DNA from: an uncultured Pelagibacteraceae bacterium
Lineage (GTDB): Bacteria > Pseudomonadota > Alphaproteobacteria > Pelagibacterales > Pelagibacteraceae
Assembly (NCBI GenBank): GCA_902592275.1
Contig: CACJDW010000007.1
Coordinates: 1 to 63,436, forward strand
Direction: 5' to 3'
Length of the DNA: 63,436 nt
The notes beneath the pieces were generated by a model that was not told where the DNA came from, did no database searches, and saw only the letters and a list, made by a program, of their open reading frames with translations. The position numbers were made by a program, and so were the translations under genes. The first letter of the stretch is position 1. Each line of letters opens with the position of its first letter. This document shows positions 1-10,555 of this stretch, in pieces.

Positions 1-833
1 TGTTATGTATAATTTTATCTTATTCTTTAATTTTAAAAAAATTTAAAGGTTTCGATGATAGATTTTCAAAACAAACATTAAAATATTTAAATGTAAAAGA
101 TGAAAAAAATATTTATCCTAAAATTAAATGTCATAATAAAAAAATAGGTAAAAATTGTTTAATAAATGCTGATTTATATCCTAATCAAGTAGCTATTTGG
201 GGTGATAGTGTCTCTAATTTAGCAGTAGATGAGTTTATAGAAATAAATAATCAATTTGAAAAATCAACGCTTATTTATACCTACTTAGGTTGTCCACCAT
301 TCACATTTTACAATCATATAGATATAAATTGTTCAAAAAAAAATAAAAAAATTTTAAAAGAAATCTTAAATAATCAAAAATTGTCTACAATAATTTTTTT
401 TGGTGATTATTTTCAAGACACTTTAAGTAAAAATGATAAATTAAAAAGATCATTAGCTTTAAAAAAAACTATTAAAACAATTTTAGAAAAAAACAAAAAT
501 GTAATTTTCATACAACCTATTCCAAAAATAAAAGATAATTTGCCTGATTTGAAAGCGAGAGAAAGTAGAAGAAATATTCAAAATAATTACAATTATAATC
601 TTCAAAAATATTTAAACGACAATCAAATTTTATTATCAACTATTCAAGAAATACAGAGTAATCAATTTTTTGAAATCGTTTCCAAAGATATTTTTTGTTC
701 AAAAATAAAAAATATTTGTAAATCTGAACAGAATAATAATTTGTATTATGTTGATAGAAGTCATCCTTCTCAATTTATAATAAATAAAATTGCAAAAGAA
801 TTAGAAAAAAAAATGAAAAAAATATTTAAATAA
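1..833 (+). CDS. C-terminal part of an acyltransferase-3 / SGNH-type surface polysaccharide O-acyltransferase (5' end outside window)
   Basis: The reading frame is open from the left edge, so only about 276 C-terminal residues are visible. The first dozen residues (LCIILSYSLILKK) look like the end of a last membrane helix. An SGNH hydrolase-like domain follows: WGDSVSN near nt 195-215 is block I, GCPP lies near 285-297, and DRSHPSQ near 751-775 is the C-terminal D..H catalytic block. In this family a membrane acyltransferase domain passes an acyl group, usually acetyl, to O-antigen or exopolysaccharide sugars and the SGNH domain completes transfer. The usual H in GDSH is V here. The next gene is a sulfotransferase, consistent with a surface-glycan modification block. 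The family is fairly sure; the substrate is unknown. Confidence 0.7.
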   Translation, partial: LCIILSYSLILKKFKGFDDRFSKQTLKYLNVKDEKNIYPKIKCHNKKIGKNCLINADLYPNQVAIWGDSVSNLAVDEFIEINNQFEKSTLIYTYLGCPPFTFYNHIDINCSKKNKKILKEILNNQKLSTIIFFGDYFQDTLSKNDKLKRSLALKKTIKTILEKNKNVIFIQPIPKIKDNLPDLKARESRRNIQNNYNYNLQKYLNDNQILLSTIQEIQSNQFFEIVSKDIFCSKIKNICKSEQNNNLYYVDRSHPSQFIINKIAKELEKKMKKIFK

Positions 834-860
834 TTACTGAACTTAATTATATTAATATTA

Positions 861-1565
861 ATGTACTTAGATAAATTAAAAGTAATATATTTGCATCCAC
901 CTAAAACTGGTGGGACTTTCATAGAGAATAATCTTATAAATTACTCAAACGAAAAAAAAACTTTTAAAGAGGGTTTTTCAGACAACCAAAATATGTTTGG
1001 GTTGGAAGGAGTTTATACTAAAAACAAACACCAATATTTATATGATTACAAAAAATTAATGCCTGAAAAGGTTTTTGTTGATTTAAAAATATTAATAAGT
1101 GTAAGAGAACCTTTAGACAGAATAATATCTTACTATTTTGGAGCCGCAGATAAAAGAAATCAAAAAATTTTTAGTTTATTTAAAAATATAAATAATTTTA
1201 GTCAAAAAAAATTTAATAAAAATATATTTGGAAAAATTTTTTATAGATATAAACAGCCAAAATATACTGAGAAAGATTTTATAAATTTCATTAATCTTGT
1301 TTCAAATCAAAGTGATTTTTTAAAAATAGATGGTAAAATACTTAAACCAGATTATCTTATAAATTTTTCTAAAATGAATAATGATTTGGAAAAATTTTTG
1401 AGACAATATAATATTAAAACAACTAAAATATCAAAAAATAAATATAATGTTCGTCAATATCAATTTGATATTTCACAAATAAAAAATAATAAAAATATAT
1501 TAGAAGCAATTAGAAACTCGCATCATTATGTTGATTATAAAACTTTTAATTTTGAAAATATTTGA
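861..1565 (+). CDS. Sulfotransferase family protein (PAPS-dependent, carbohydrate type)
   Basis: A 234-residue protein with the two PAPS-binding motifs of the sulfotransferase fold. The 5'-phosphosulfate loop is PKTGGT at residues 14-19 after a hydrophobic strand (VIYLHP). The 3'-phosphate motif is SVREPLDRIISYY at about 80-92. The overall pattern resembles the heparan-sulfate 2-O-sulfotransferase-like families that sulfate glycans. No signal peptide is evident, so action in the cytoplasm or on the inner face of the membrane is likely. It lies 27 bp after an SGNH/acyltransferase gene and is followed by a hairpin and tRNA-Ser, so it appears to close a surface-polysaccharide block. The acceptor substrate cannot be told from sequence. 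Confidence 0.72.
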   Translation: MYLDKLKVIYLHPPKTGGTFIENNLINYSNEKKTFKEGFSDNQNMFGLEGVYTKNKHQYLYDYKKLMPEKVFVDLKILISVREPLDRIISYYFGAADKRNQKIFSLFKNINNFSQKKFNKNIFGKIFYRYKQPKYTEKDFINFINLVSNQSDFLKIDGKILKPDYLINFSKMNNDLEKFLRQYNIKTTKISKNKYNVRQYQFDISQIKNNKNILEAIRNSHHYVDYKTFNFENI

Positions 1566-1590
1566 ATTAGTTTATCACCAGTATTAAAAT
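1562..1590 (+). promoter_or_regulatory. Possible promoter for tRNA-Ser
   Basis: TTGAAT (1562-1567) and TAAAAT (1585-1590) are separated by 17 bp. The predicted start near 1597 is just before the tRNA 5' end at 1605. The -10 box lies in the loop of the hairpin described at 1577-1597. Inferred from consensus only. Confidence 0.4.
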
Positions 1591-1601
1591 TACTGGTTAT
1601 T
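1577..1601 (+). terminator. Hairpin after the sulfotransferase gene, possible terminator
   Basis: ACCAGTA (1577-1583) pairs exactly with TACTGGT (1591-1597) around a 7-nt loop and is followed by ATTTT. It sits between a stop codon and a tRNA gene, the expected place for a terminator. The T tract is short, so it may be weak. Confidence 0.45.
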
Positions 1602-1604
1602 TTA

Positions 1605-1694
1605 GGAGAGGTGGCCGAGTGGTTGAAGGCGCACGCTTGGAAAGCGTGTAAAGGAGCAATTCTTTCATGGGTTCGAATCCCATTCTCTCCGCCA
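1605..1694 (+). tRNA. tRNA-Ser (anticodon GGA)
   Basis: A full cloverleaf with a long class II variable arm. The acceptor GGAGAGG pairs with TCTCTCC, with one G-T pair. The anticodon stem CACGC/GCGTG encloses loop TTGGAAA with anticodon GGA at 1639-1641. The T-loop is a standard TTCGAAT, the discriminator is G, and CCA is encoded at 1692-1694. It decodes UCC/UCU serine codons. Confidence 0.96.
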
Positions 1695-1696
1695 TT

Positions 1697-1714
1697 AAAT
1701 AAGCTTTATTTTTT
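1697..1714 (+). terminator. Weak AT-only hairpin plus T run after tRNA-Ser
   Basis: AAATAA (1697-1702) can pair with TTATTT (1706-1711), followed by more T residues. The stem has no G-C pair, so the call is tentative. It would separate tRNA-Ser from gyrB. Confidence 0.25.
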
Positions 1715-1755
1715 AAGGGTAATTTAGGTATTTTACATTTTTTTTGTTAAGATAA

Positions 1756-3873
<2,118 letters not shown>

Positions 3874-3875
3874 AA

Positions 3876-5156
3876 ATGAAGTTCTTTGAAACTTCAAAAT
3901 ATCATTCTTTTAAAAAATCAACTTATATAACCCTTAGATGGATTGGAATTATTGGGCAATTAATTGCAGTAAATTTTGTATATTTATTTTTAAATCCTAG
4001 TTTTGATTTTGTTACCTCAAATTTAATTATATTTTTAGGAATATTAAGTAATTTGTATTTAATTTTTATTTATAAAAAAACACAATTATCAGATAGATCT
4101 GCTTTTATCTTCTTATTCATAGATATTTTGCAATTAGGTGTCCTTCTTTATTTATCAGGAGGAATAACTAATCCATTTGTAATTTTTATATTAATACCAA
4201 GTGTTTTTTCTTCATCAAATTTAAGCTTAAGAACTAATACTTTGTTAGTAATCTTAACAATAATTATAATTGTTTTTTTAACTTTTAATTATCAAGATTT
4301 GCCAATTAATTTAAACAGTGATTTTCATAACAATCATTATTTTTATTATTCTATCCCAGTTTCTCTAATTATCGCTTTAGTATTCTTAAATTATTTTGCG
4401 ATGACGTTTGGTACACAATCTAGATTAAGAAAAGAAGCATTAGGAAAAATGGAAGAGGTAATGGCTAAAGAACATGAGCTTTTATCTTTAGGTGGTCAAG
4501 CTGCTGCAGCCGCACATTCTTTAGGTACACCACTTTCCACAATAACAATAATTGCACATGATTTAATGAAACAATTTAAGGGGCAAAAAGATTTAGAGAA
4601 AGATATAGAGTTATTGAATAGCCAAGTCGAGCGATGTAATGAAATTTTAAAGAGATTAACTTTAAATCCTGTGGAGGAAGATGAATTTATTGATAAAGAT
4701 ATTAATATTCGAGATCACTTGAATGAAATTATCTCTTCATTTAAGGAAATAAGTAAAAAAGAGTTTGTCTTCAATTTTGATCAAGATTCTAACCCAAAAA
4801 AAATAAGTAAATCTATTGAAATAGTTTATGGGCTAAGAAACTTTATAGGAAATGCGAATAAATTTGCCAAAAATTCTATTTTTATCAATTTAAAAAGTGA
4901 TAGTGAATTTACAGAGCTTACAATAGAAGATGATGGTAATGGTTATCCGCGAGACATTATATCGAAAATTGGAGAACCATATTTAAAATCAAATTATTCA
5001 AAAGATAAGTCTAAAGAGGGTTTAGGACTAGGGTTGTTTATTGGAAAAACATTATTAGAAAAAAATTTTGCGTCAGTCAATTGTAGAAATTCAAAAACAC
5101 GTAGTGGTGCTGAAGTTATTATTAGATGGAAGAATAAAGAATTATTTAATATTTAA
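3876..5156 (+). CDS. regB: RegB/PrrB-type redox-sensing membrane histidine kinase
   Basis: A 426-aa kinase with about six N-terminal membrane helices (roughly 20-178). GGITNPF at 95-101 matches the quinone-sensing loop of RegB/PrrB. The H-box [13 protein letters not shown] has phospho-acceptor His214, and HSLGTPL is the RegB version of this box. VERCNEIL places Cys254 where the RegB redox cysteine is expected. A GHKL ATPase domain follows ([19 protein letters not shown]). In relatives this kinase represses or activates respiratory and photosynthetic genes through the regulator RegA/PrrA. No regulator gene lies nearby, so the partner must be elsewhere. It starts 2 bp after gyrB, so the two are probably cotranscribed, and overlaps cobT tail-to-tail by 4 bp. 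Confidence 0.82.
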   Translation: MKFFETSKYHSFKKSTYITLRWIGIIGQLIAVNFVYLFLNPSFDFVTSNLIIFLGILSNLYLIFIYKKTQLSDRSAFIFLFIDILQLGVLLYLSGGITNPFVIFILIPSVFSSSNLSLRTNTLLVILTIIIIVFLTFNYQDLPINLNSDFHNNHYFYYSIPVSLIIALVFLNYFAMTFGTQSRLRKEALGKMEEVMAKEHELLSLGGQAAAAAHSLGTPLSTITIIAHDLMKQFKGQKDLEKDIELLNSQVERCNEILKRLTLNPVEEDEFIDKDINIRDHLNEIISSFKEISKKEFVFNFDQDSNPKKISKSIEIVYGLRNFIGNANKFAKNSIFINLKSDSEFTELTIEDDGNGYPRDIISKIGEPYLKSNYSKDKSKEGLGLGLFIGKTLLEKNFASVNCRNSKTRSGAEVIIRWKNKELFNI

Positions 5157-6952
5157 TGGTATTTGTTCTTTGTTTCAAATAATGAGCTTAATTGAGATAT
5201 CATAACATCTCCTAATTCATTCACGTCAGTAATTTTGATAGCTTTATTGTAATATCTTGAAACATCGTGACCAATTCCTATAGCCAAAACTTCAATATCT
5301 GATTTATTTTCAATAAATTTAACAATCTTTTTTAAATGTTTTTCCAAAAAATCACCTGAATTTACAGAAAGTGTTGAGTCATCTACAGGCGCTCCATCAG
5401 AAATGACCATTAATATTTTTCTTTCCTCTTTCCTCTTTTTAATTCTGTTATAGGCCCACGATATAGCTTCCCCATCAATGTTTTCTTTGAGCAATCCTTC
5501 TTTAAGCATTAGCCCTAAGTTATTTTTTGCCTGTCTCCAATGGGTATCTGCTCCTTTGTAAATTATATGTCTTAGGTCGTTCAATCTTCCTGGTGTTTTA
5601 GGTTTAGAATTTTTGTTCCATAATTCTCTACTTTGTCCACCCTTCCAATTTTTAGTTGTGAAACCTAAAATTTCAACTTTAACAGAGCACCTTTCTAGCG
5701 TTCTGGATAAAATATCTGCACAAATAGCTGCAATGGTGATTGGTCTTCCTCTCATGGATCCAGAATTATCAATGAGTAGAGTCACTACTGTATCTTTAAA
5801 ATCTAAATCTTTTTCTTTTTTGAATGACAAAGAATTATATGGATCCATAATAATTCTTGGAAGTTTCGAACTGTCTAATAATCCCTCCTCTAAATCAAAT
5901 TCCCATGCTCTATTTTGTTTTGCAAGCAATTGTCTTTGAAGTTTATTAGCAAGTTTTGTTATAATATCTTGAAAGCCTATTAATTGTTGATCTAAATTTC
6001 TTCTTAGTTTTGTTGCTTCATCTGCATTTTCTAAATTTTCAGCTTTTACAACTTCATCAAACTGAGTTGTAAATATTTTATAATCTAAATTGATATTATC
6101 TATTTTTTTTTGAGCTACTTGTTCTGAACTTTGTTCATCTGACTCTGTGTCTGATAACTGTTCGTCAAAGTTAAATTCATCAACACTAAAATCAGCATCT
6201 AATGAAGCCTCAGATACATTTTCATCTTTTTCATCTTTATTATCTTCTTTGTCATTATTTTCATCTTCATTTGATGGATTATCTTGTCCTTGATCTTGAT
6301 TTTCTTCTTTTCTTTCATCCTCATCTTCACTCTGAAAAATATCCATTTCTTCCAATATTTCTGAAAACTTTGAACTATAAATGTTTTGATCTTCAAGATT
6401 TTTAAGTAAAAATTCTTTATGTTTTTCTATAGCTTCCTCAAAGTCTTTTTCCCAAAAATTAAGCATTTTTGTTGTTAGAGGATTTAGCTTAATTTTATGA
6501 AAATTCTTAAGCATATATAGTTCGAATGCTTCTGATACAGATACATCTTCTTTAGTTTTTAATTGATCTTTGCGTTTACGATTTATTATTTGATGATAAT
6601 TTTCTTGAAAATTTTTCTCAATTCCTTTTAACATTTTTCCCCCCAGAGTCTCATAACGTATTTTTTCAGCTATGTTATAAAGAGATCTAGAAGATGTATT
6701 TGAGGGAAGATTTTTTTTGTAAATTGTTTCATTACAAAATTTTTTTTTCAAAGCAGAGGAGTCTGTTTCTGCACGTAATCTTATAAAATCAGCTTGACTA
6801 GTTAAATTATCAATCTCTAGAAAATTAAACTCTTTTATTTTTTTTTCTTCAGAATTTGTTTTTTTTACGTCAAAATCATCAGCAATTACTTTTGCTGTAG
6901 AAGTTAAAGCAATTTTGAATTTTTCTTTTAAATTATTTTCTTTAGTGCTCAT
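5153..6952 (-). CDS. cobT: CobT-like protein: von Willebrand A domain partner of CobS
   Basis: A 599-aa protein with an N-terminal helical region, a strongly acidic low-complexity stretch (about 202-285, rich in D, E, N), and a C-terminal VWA domain whose MIDAS motif is DNSGSMRG (D395, S397, S399). This is the CobT layout. In aerobic B12 synthesis CobT works with the AAA+ protein CobS to drive cobalt insertion by CobN. It follows cobS with a 1-base overlap, so the two are translationally coupled. No cobN or other cobalamin gene is in the window, and SAR11 is not known to make B12, so the pair may serve another MoxR/VWA-type chaperone-like role. Family membership is sure; function is open. Confidence 0.85.
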   Translation of the reverse strand: MSTKENNLKEKFKIALTSTAKVIADDFDVKKTNSEEKKIKEFNFLEIDNLTSQADFIRLRAETDSSALKKKFCNETIYKKNLPSNTSSRSLYNIAEKIRYETLGGKMLKGIEKNFQENYHQIINRKRKDQLKTKEDVSVSEAFELYMLKNFHKIKLNPLTTKMLNFWEKDFEEAIEKHKEFLLKNLEDQNIYSSKFSEILEEMDIFQSEDEDERKEENQDQGQDNPSNEDENNDKEDNKDEKDENVSEASLDADFSVDEFNFDEQLSDTESDEQSSEQVAQKKIDNINLDYKIFTTQFDEVVKAENLENADEATKLRRNLDQQLIGFQDIITKLANKLQRQLLAKQNRAWEFDLEEGLLDSSKLPRIIMDPYNSLSFKKEKDLDFKDTVVTLLIDNSGSMRGRPITIAAICADILSRTLERCSVKVEILGFTTKNWKGGQSRELWNKNSKPKTPGRLNDLRHIIYKGADTHWRQAKNNLGLMLKEGLLKENIDGEAISWAYNRIKKRKEERKILMVISDGAPVDDSTLSVNSGDFLEKHLKKIVKFIENKSDIEVLAIGIGHDVSRYYNKAIKITDVNELGDVMISQLSSLFETKNKYH

Positions 6953-7926
6953 TAGATTTGAATATTAATCAAAGATTCTGGCAACTCTTCACCAAAACAT
7001 CTTTGATAATATTCTGCGATAGTATTTTTTTCAATATCATCACATTTATTAAGAAAAGTTACTCTAAAAGCGTAACCAGTGTCTTTAAATATCTCTGCAT
7101 TTTCTGCCCAATGTAACACCGTTCTTGGGCTCATCACTGTTGAAATATCTCCTGCAATAAATCCTTTACGGGTTAAAGATGCTACTTTTATCATGTTAGC
7201 AACCTTTTCTTTTCCCTTTGCGTTATTTAAGTTTTTATTTTTAGATAAAACAATGTCCATTTCTCTATCTAGGCTAAGATAGTTTAAAGTTGTAACAATA
7301 TTCCATCTATCCATCTGACCTTGATTAATTTGCTGCGTACCATGATAAAGACCTGTCGTATCACCAAGTCCAACAGTATTTGAAGTAGCAAATAATCTAA
7401 AAAATTTATTTTGTTTAATTACTTTGTTTTTATCTAATAATGTAAAATTTCCCTCAGCTTCTAAAACTCTTTGAATTACAAACATTACATCAGGTCTACC
7501 AGCATCATATTCATCAAAAACAAGTGCAACTGGATTTTGTATAGACCATGGTAAAATTCCCTCGTTAAATTGAGTTACTTGTTTACCATCTTTAAGAACG
7601 ATAGCATCTTTTCCAATCAAATCAATTCTACTTACATGACTATCTAAATTTACACGGATACAAGGCCAATTTAATCTTGCAGCTATTTGTTCAATGTGAG
7701 TAGATTTTCCAGTGCCATGATAACCTTGAACTAAAACTCGCTTATTAAATGCAAATCCTGAAATAATGGCTAAAGTAGTATCTCTATCGAACTTATAGTT
7801 TTTATCAATTTCAGGAACGTATTCATTTTTTTTTGAAAATGCGTCAACTTCCATTTCTGAATCAATTCCAAAAGTTTGTTTTAGTGAAACTTTAATATCT
7901 GGTTCTGTGTTAAGATTTGGTGTCAA
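6952..7926 (-). CDS. cobS: CobS-like AAA+ ATPase
   Basis: A 324-aa MoxR-like AAA+ ATPase. Walker A is GYHGTGKST (68-76) and Walker B is VALVFDEYD (133-141). [10 protein letters not shown] provides the sensor 1 region, and [13 protein letters not shown] lies near the C-terminus. The N-terminal segment ([23 protein letters not shown]) is typical of CobS. In B12 makers CobS hydrolyses ATP to power cobaltochelatase. Here it overlaps the J-domain gene upstream by 17 bp and cobT by 1 bp, giving a J-protein-cobS-cobT operon. The chaperone-like company supports a protein-remodelling role whatever the client is. Confidence 0.88.
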   Translation of the reverse strand: MTPNLNTEPDIKVSLKQTFGIDSEMEVDAFSKKNEYVPEIDKNYKFDRDTTLAIISGFAFNKRVLVQGYHGTGKSTHIEQIAARLNWPCIRVNLDSHVSRIDLIGKDAIVLKDGKQVTQFNEGILPWSIQNPVALVFDEYDAGRPDVMFVIQRVLEAEGNFTLLDKNKVIKQNKFFRLFATSNTVGLGDTTGLYHGTQQINQGQMDRWNIVTTLNYLSLDREMDIVLSKNKNLNNAKGKEKVANMIKVASLTRKGFIAGDISTVMSPRTVLHWAENAEIFKDTGYAFRVTFLNKCDDIEKNTIAEYYQRCFGEELPESLINIQI

Positions 7927-8443
7927 TTTTTTCTCTATAGGTATTTTTTAATTGAGTATAAGCTAATGTTATAAGTTTAAGTTTTTCCTCGTATTTTTTA
8001 TTTCCAGAATTCATATCAGGGTGAAATTTTTTCACAAGTAATTTGAATTTATCTTGTATTTTCTTCCACTTTAAACCCACAGAAACTCCCAATATTCCAA
8101 AAGCTTTTATATCTTTATGATCGAATTTAAATTGCCGCATATGATCATAATCTCCATTTATTTTTTCTTTATCGAACTCATCTCTCAAAGTTGTATTCCA
8201 TAACACTTTGAAAAAATTATCTGAAGAGCTAAAGCTTTGCGTGGGTTTGTGCCAAGTCATGTCAGATTTTAAAAAATCCATCACTTGGTCATCATTCATT
8301 CCTGAAAAATAGTTCCAATTTTTATTAAATTCTTTTACATGCTCAAGGCAAAGCATTCTAAATTTTCTGCTATTATCTTTTTCAACTGGTGCCTTATATT
8401 CACCTATTTCATTACAATTATACCAGTCACAAATATTTTTCAT
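7910..8443 (-). CDS. J-domain (DnaJ-class) co-chaperone
   Basis: About 177 aa from the ATG at 8443. An in-frame ATG five codons upstream (8458) is possible, but its upstream DNA is only 2 bp from bolA. An N-terminal cysteine-bearing segment ([15 protein letters not shown]) is followed by a C-terminal J domain: FGILGV, helix II basic residues, FHPDMN with the HPD signature, then an [13 protein letters not shown] helix. J proteins stimulate DnaK ATPase. A small J protein of this layout lies next to cobS/cobT and bolA in many alphaproteobacteria. Its client is unknown; CobS or CobT is a guess from the operon. Confidence 0.82.
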   Translation of the reverse strand: MKNICDWYNCNEIGEYKAPVEKDNSRKFRMLCLEHVKEFNKNWNYFSGMNDDQVMDFLKSDMTWHKPTQSFSSSDNFFKVLWNTTLRDEFDKEKINGDYDHMRQFKFDHKDIKAFGILGVSVGLKWKKIQDKFKLLVKKFHPDMNSGNKKYEEKLKLITLAYTQLKNTYREKIDTKS

Positions 8444-8460
8444 GATATATAATAACATAT

Positions 8461-8721
8461 ATGGATATAAATGAGTTAATTACAATTGTAAAAAATAAAT
8501 TATTAAATCAAATAAATATTGAAAGTATAAATATTGAAGATAAATCTTTTCTTCATAAAAATCATAAAGGAAATCAAGAAGGAAAATATCATTTAAAATT
8601 AATTATCGTTTCTCAGGAACTAAAAAAAATGAATAAAATTGAAAGTAATAAAAAAATTTATAAGATTTTAGATCAAGAACTAAAAGAATTTATTCACTCA
8701 ATCCAAATTTTAATTAGTTAA
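8461..8721 (+). CDS. BolA family protein
   Basis: An 86-aa BolA-fold protein. The features are a short N-terminal helix, a loop with HKNHKG, KYHLKLIIVSQELKKMNKIESNKKIYKIL (strand-helix with the family signature), and a C-terminal FIHSIQILIS strand. BolA proteins bind monothiol glutaredoxins through an Fe-S cluster and take part in iron sensing and Fe-S delivery. It is divergent from the J-domain gene with only 17 bp between the start codons. Its 3' end overlaps aroB tail-to-tail by 12 bp. Confidence 0.82.
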   Translation: MDINELITIVKNKLLNQINIESINIEDKSFLHKNHKGNQEGKYHLKLIIVSQELKKMNKIESNKKIYKILDQELKEFIHSIQILIS

Positions 8722-9816
8722 AAATTTTTTCAAAAATAAATTTAACTTTTTTTTGGTGTATTCTTTGTTGAAAATTGGCTTACCAATTTTTTTTAACAAA
8801 ACTAAGTTAATTTTTTCAGAATTATTTTTTTTATCTTTGATCATAAAAGATAAAATCTTATTTAAATCACTGATAGAAAAATATTTTTTTATAGAAGAAG
8901 GTAGACCAGAATTATCAATATGATTTATAATTAAATTATATTCACTTTTACTAAGCATGTTTTCCTTAAAACTAAAACTCAGTGCCGTTTTCATTCCAAG
9001 TATCACGGCTTCACCGTGATTTAGTTTATGGCTGTAACCTAAGCCTGCTTCATAAGCATGGGCAAATGTATGACCAAAATTTAATACTTTTCTTAATGCT
9101 GTTTCTTTTTCATCTTTTTCGACTATCTTTTTTTTAATTTTACAACTTTCATAGATAGCTTTTTCAATAAATGGAGACGAAAGACTTAAAATCTTTTTAA
9201 GATTTTTATTTAAGAAAATAAAAAATTTTTTATTTTCAATTAATGAATGCTTCAATATTTCTCCATATCCACAAACTATCTCTCTTTTTGATAAAGATTT
9301 AAGAAATTGAATATCCGAGAGAACCAATGATGGTTGATAAAAACTTCCAATTAAATTTTTACCATACTTAGAATTAACCCCAGTTTTTCCTCCTATTGAT
9401 GAATCAACTTGAGCTAAAAGAGTTGTTGGAATATTTGCAAACTTTAGGCCCCTTTTGAAAAGACTAGCCGCAAAACCACTTACATCACCTGTAATTCCTC
9501 CTCCTAAAGAAATTAAAACATCATTTCTTGAAAAGTTTTTGTTTAATAAAAATTCTAGAATTTTATTAACGCTATTAATATTTTTATTTTTTTCACTAGC
9601 ATTAAAAAATAACACAAAAATACTTTTATTTTTAAAAGACCTTTTAATATTTGAGACAAATTTTTTTGGAACATTTTTATCAACAACAATCAAACATTTA
9701 TCAAAACCAATTGAATTTGATTTAAAAATTTTTGATATGCTTGAGGTTAAATTTGATCCAATAATTATTGGATATTTTTCGGTTTTAGTTACTATATTTA
9801 ATCTAGTTTGTTTCAT
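8710..9816 (-). CDS. aroB: 3-dehydroquinate synthase
   Basis: 368 aa. Converts DAHP to 3-dehydroquinate, the second step of the shikimate pathway, using NAD and a metal ion. The sequence shows GGGITGDVSGFAAS (NAD-binding loop), PTTLLAQVDSSIGGKTGVN, a K..Y.PS block, GYGEILKHS, and the zinc-ligand region LNFGHTFAHAYE with LNHGEAVILGM. It overlaps aroK by 14 bp downstream of it on the minus strand, the usual aroK-aroB order. The length is normal for the family. Confidence 0.95.
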   Translation of the reverse strand: MKQTRLNIVTKTEKYPIIIGSNLTSSISKIFKSNSIGFDKCLIVVDKNVPKKFVSNIKRSFKNKSIFVLFFNASEKNKNINSVNKILEFLLNKNFSRNDVLISLGGGITGDVSGFAASLFKRGLKFANIPTTLLAQVDSSIGGKTGVNSKYGKNLIGSFYQPSLVLSDIQFLKSLSKREIVCGYGEILKHSLIENKKFFIFLNKNLKKILSLSSPFIEKAIYESCKIKKKIVEKDEKETALRKVLNFGHTFAHAYEAGLGYSHKLNHGEAVILGMKTALSFSFKENMLSKSEYNLIINHIDNSGLPSSIKKYFSISDLNKILSFMIKDKKNNSEKINLVLLKKIGKPIFNKEYTKKKLNLFLKKFLTN

Positions 9817-10315
9817 AAATTTTTACAATTTCATTTACTATTTCACTTTTAGAAAGATTATCACACTTTATCTCATATAAAGCTTTAGAATAAATGTTAG
9901 ATCGTTTCTTAATTAAATCAATTAACTCAGTATCGGTTGCATTAATCGCTAATGGTCTTTTTTTACTGTTTTTAATTCTATTTAACAATGTTTTATCATC
10001 CCAATTTAGCCAAAAAGATAAATGATTTTTTAAAATTTCTTTTCTAATATTGTTATTTGTAAAAGCCCCCCCACCAAGTGAAATCACAGTAGAGCTTAAT
10101 TTAAGTTTTTTTAAAGTTGTTTGTTCTTCAATTTTTCTAAAATAATTCTCACCCTTATCTTCAAAGATTTTTTTTATTGTAATGTTTAAATTTTTTTCAA
10201 TTTCTTTATCGATATCGACAAAATTTAATTTTAATTTTTTAGCTACTAAAGATCCAATAGAGCTCTTACCAGAACCCATCATCCCCAAAAAAACTAGATT
10301 TTCTTTTGATTTCAT
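9803..10315 (-). CDS. aroK: Shikimate kinase
   Basis: About 170 aa from the ATG at 10315. The frame stays open to 10378, but the family N-terminus (KENLVFLGMMGSGKSS) begins at 10315. The Walker A is GMMGSGKSS. DIDKEIE, the substrate-binding GENYFRKIE block, ISLGGGAF and the lid region KRPLA all match shikimate kinase. The enzyme phosphorylates shikimate. It is cotranscribed with aroB and lies 57 bp from a divergent small membrane-protein gene. Confidence 0.93.
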   Translation of the reverse strand: MKSKENLVFLGMMGSGKSSIGSLVAKKLKLNFVDIDKEIEKNLNITIKKIFEDKGENYFRKIEEQTTLKKLKLSSTVISLGGGAFTNNNIRKEILKNHLSFWLNWDDKTLLNRIKNSKKRPLAINATDTELIDLIKKRSNIYSKALYEIKCDNLSKSEIVNEIVKIYETN

Positions 10316-10372
10316 AAGTTTCTTTATTGAAAAAACATAAATATGTCTTAATTTGAAATTATCTAAAAGTAT

Positions 10373-10555
10373 ATGCAATTCATTAAAAACACAAGTTCAG
10401 GCAAAGCAAGTATCATAGGACTTGTGATTAAATCTATAATCGGATTAGGGGTTATTTTAGGTATTATTTTTTTTCTAAGTACAATTGATTTTCCTGCACC
10501 TAAAAAAGAAATTGAAAAAATTATTCCAAATGAAAATTTTAAAATTGTTAAATAA
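10373..10555 (+). CDS. Small single-pass membrane protein, unknown function
   Basis: A 60-aa protein with a short polar N-terminus, one hydrophobic segment (about 15-41, SIIGLVIKSIIGLGVILGII..) and a lysine/glutamate-rich tail. No domain is recognised. It overlaps the start of the following secreted-protein gene by 26 bp in another frame, so the two are probably translationally coupled and may act together at the inner membrane. Its place opposite aroK is the only other clue. Confidence 0.55.
   Translation: MQFIKNTSSGKASIIGLVIKSIIGLGVILGIIFFLSTIDFPAPKKEIEKIIPNENFKIVK

Noticed and set aside
6190..6340. Apparent repeat array (GATGAA-like units) in cobT
   Set aside because: It is the coding sequence of the acidic D/E/N-rich linker typical of CobT. 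There are no spaced identical repeats as in a CRISPR array.
9455..9880. 141-codon open frame antisense to aroB/aroK
   Set aside because: Both genes are intact and motif-rich on the minus strand. The antisense product is hydrophobic noise.
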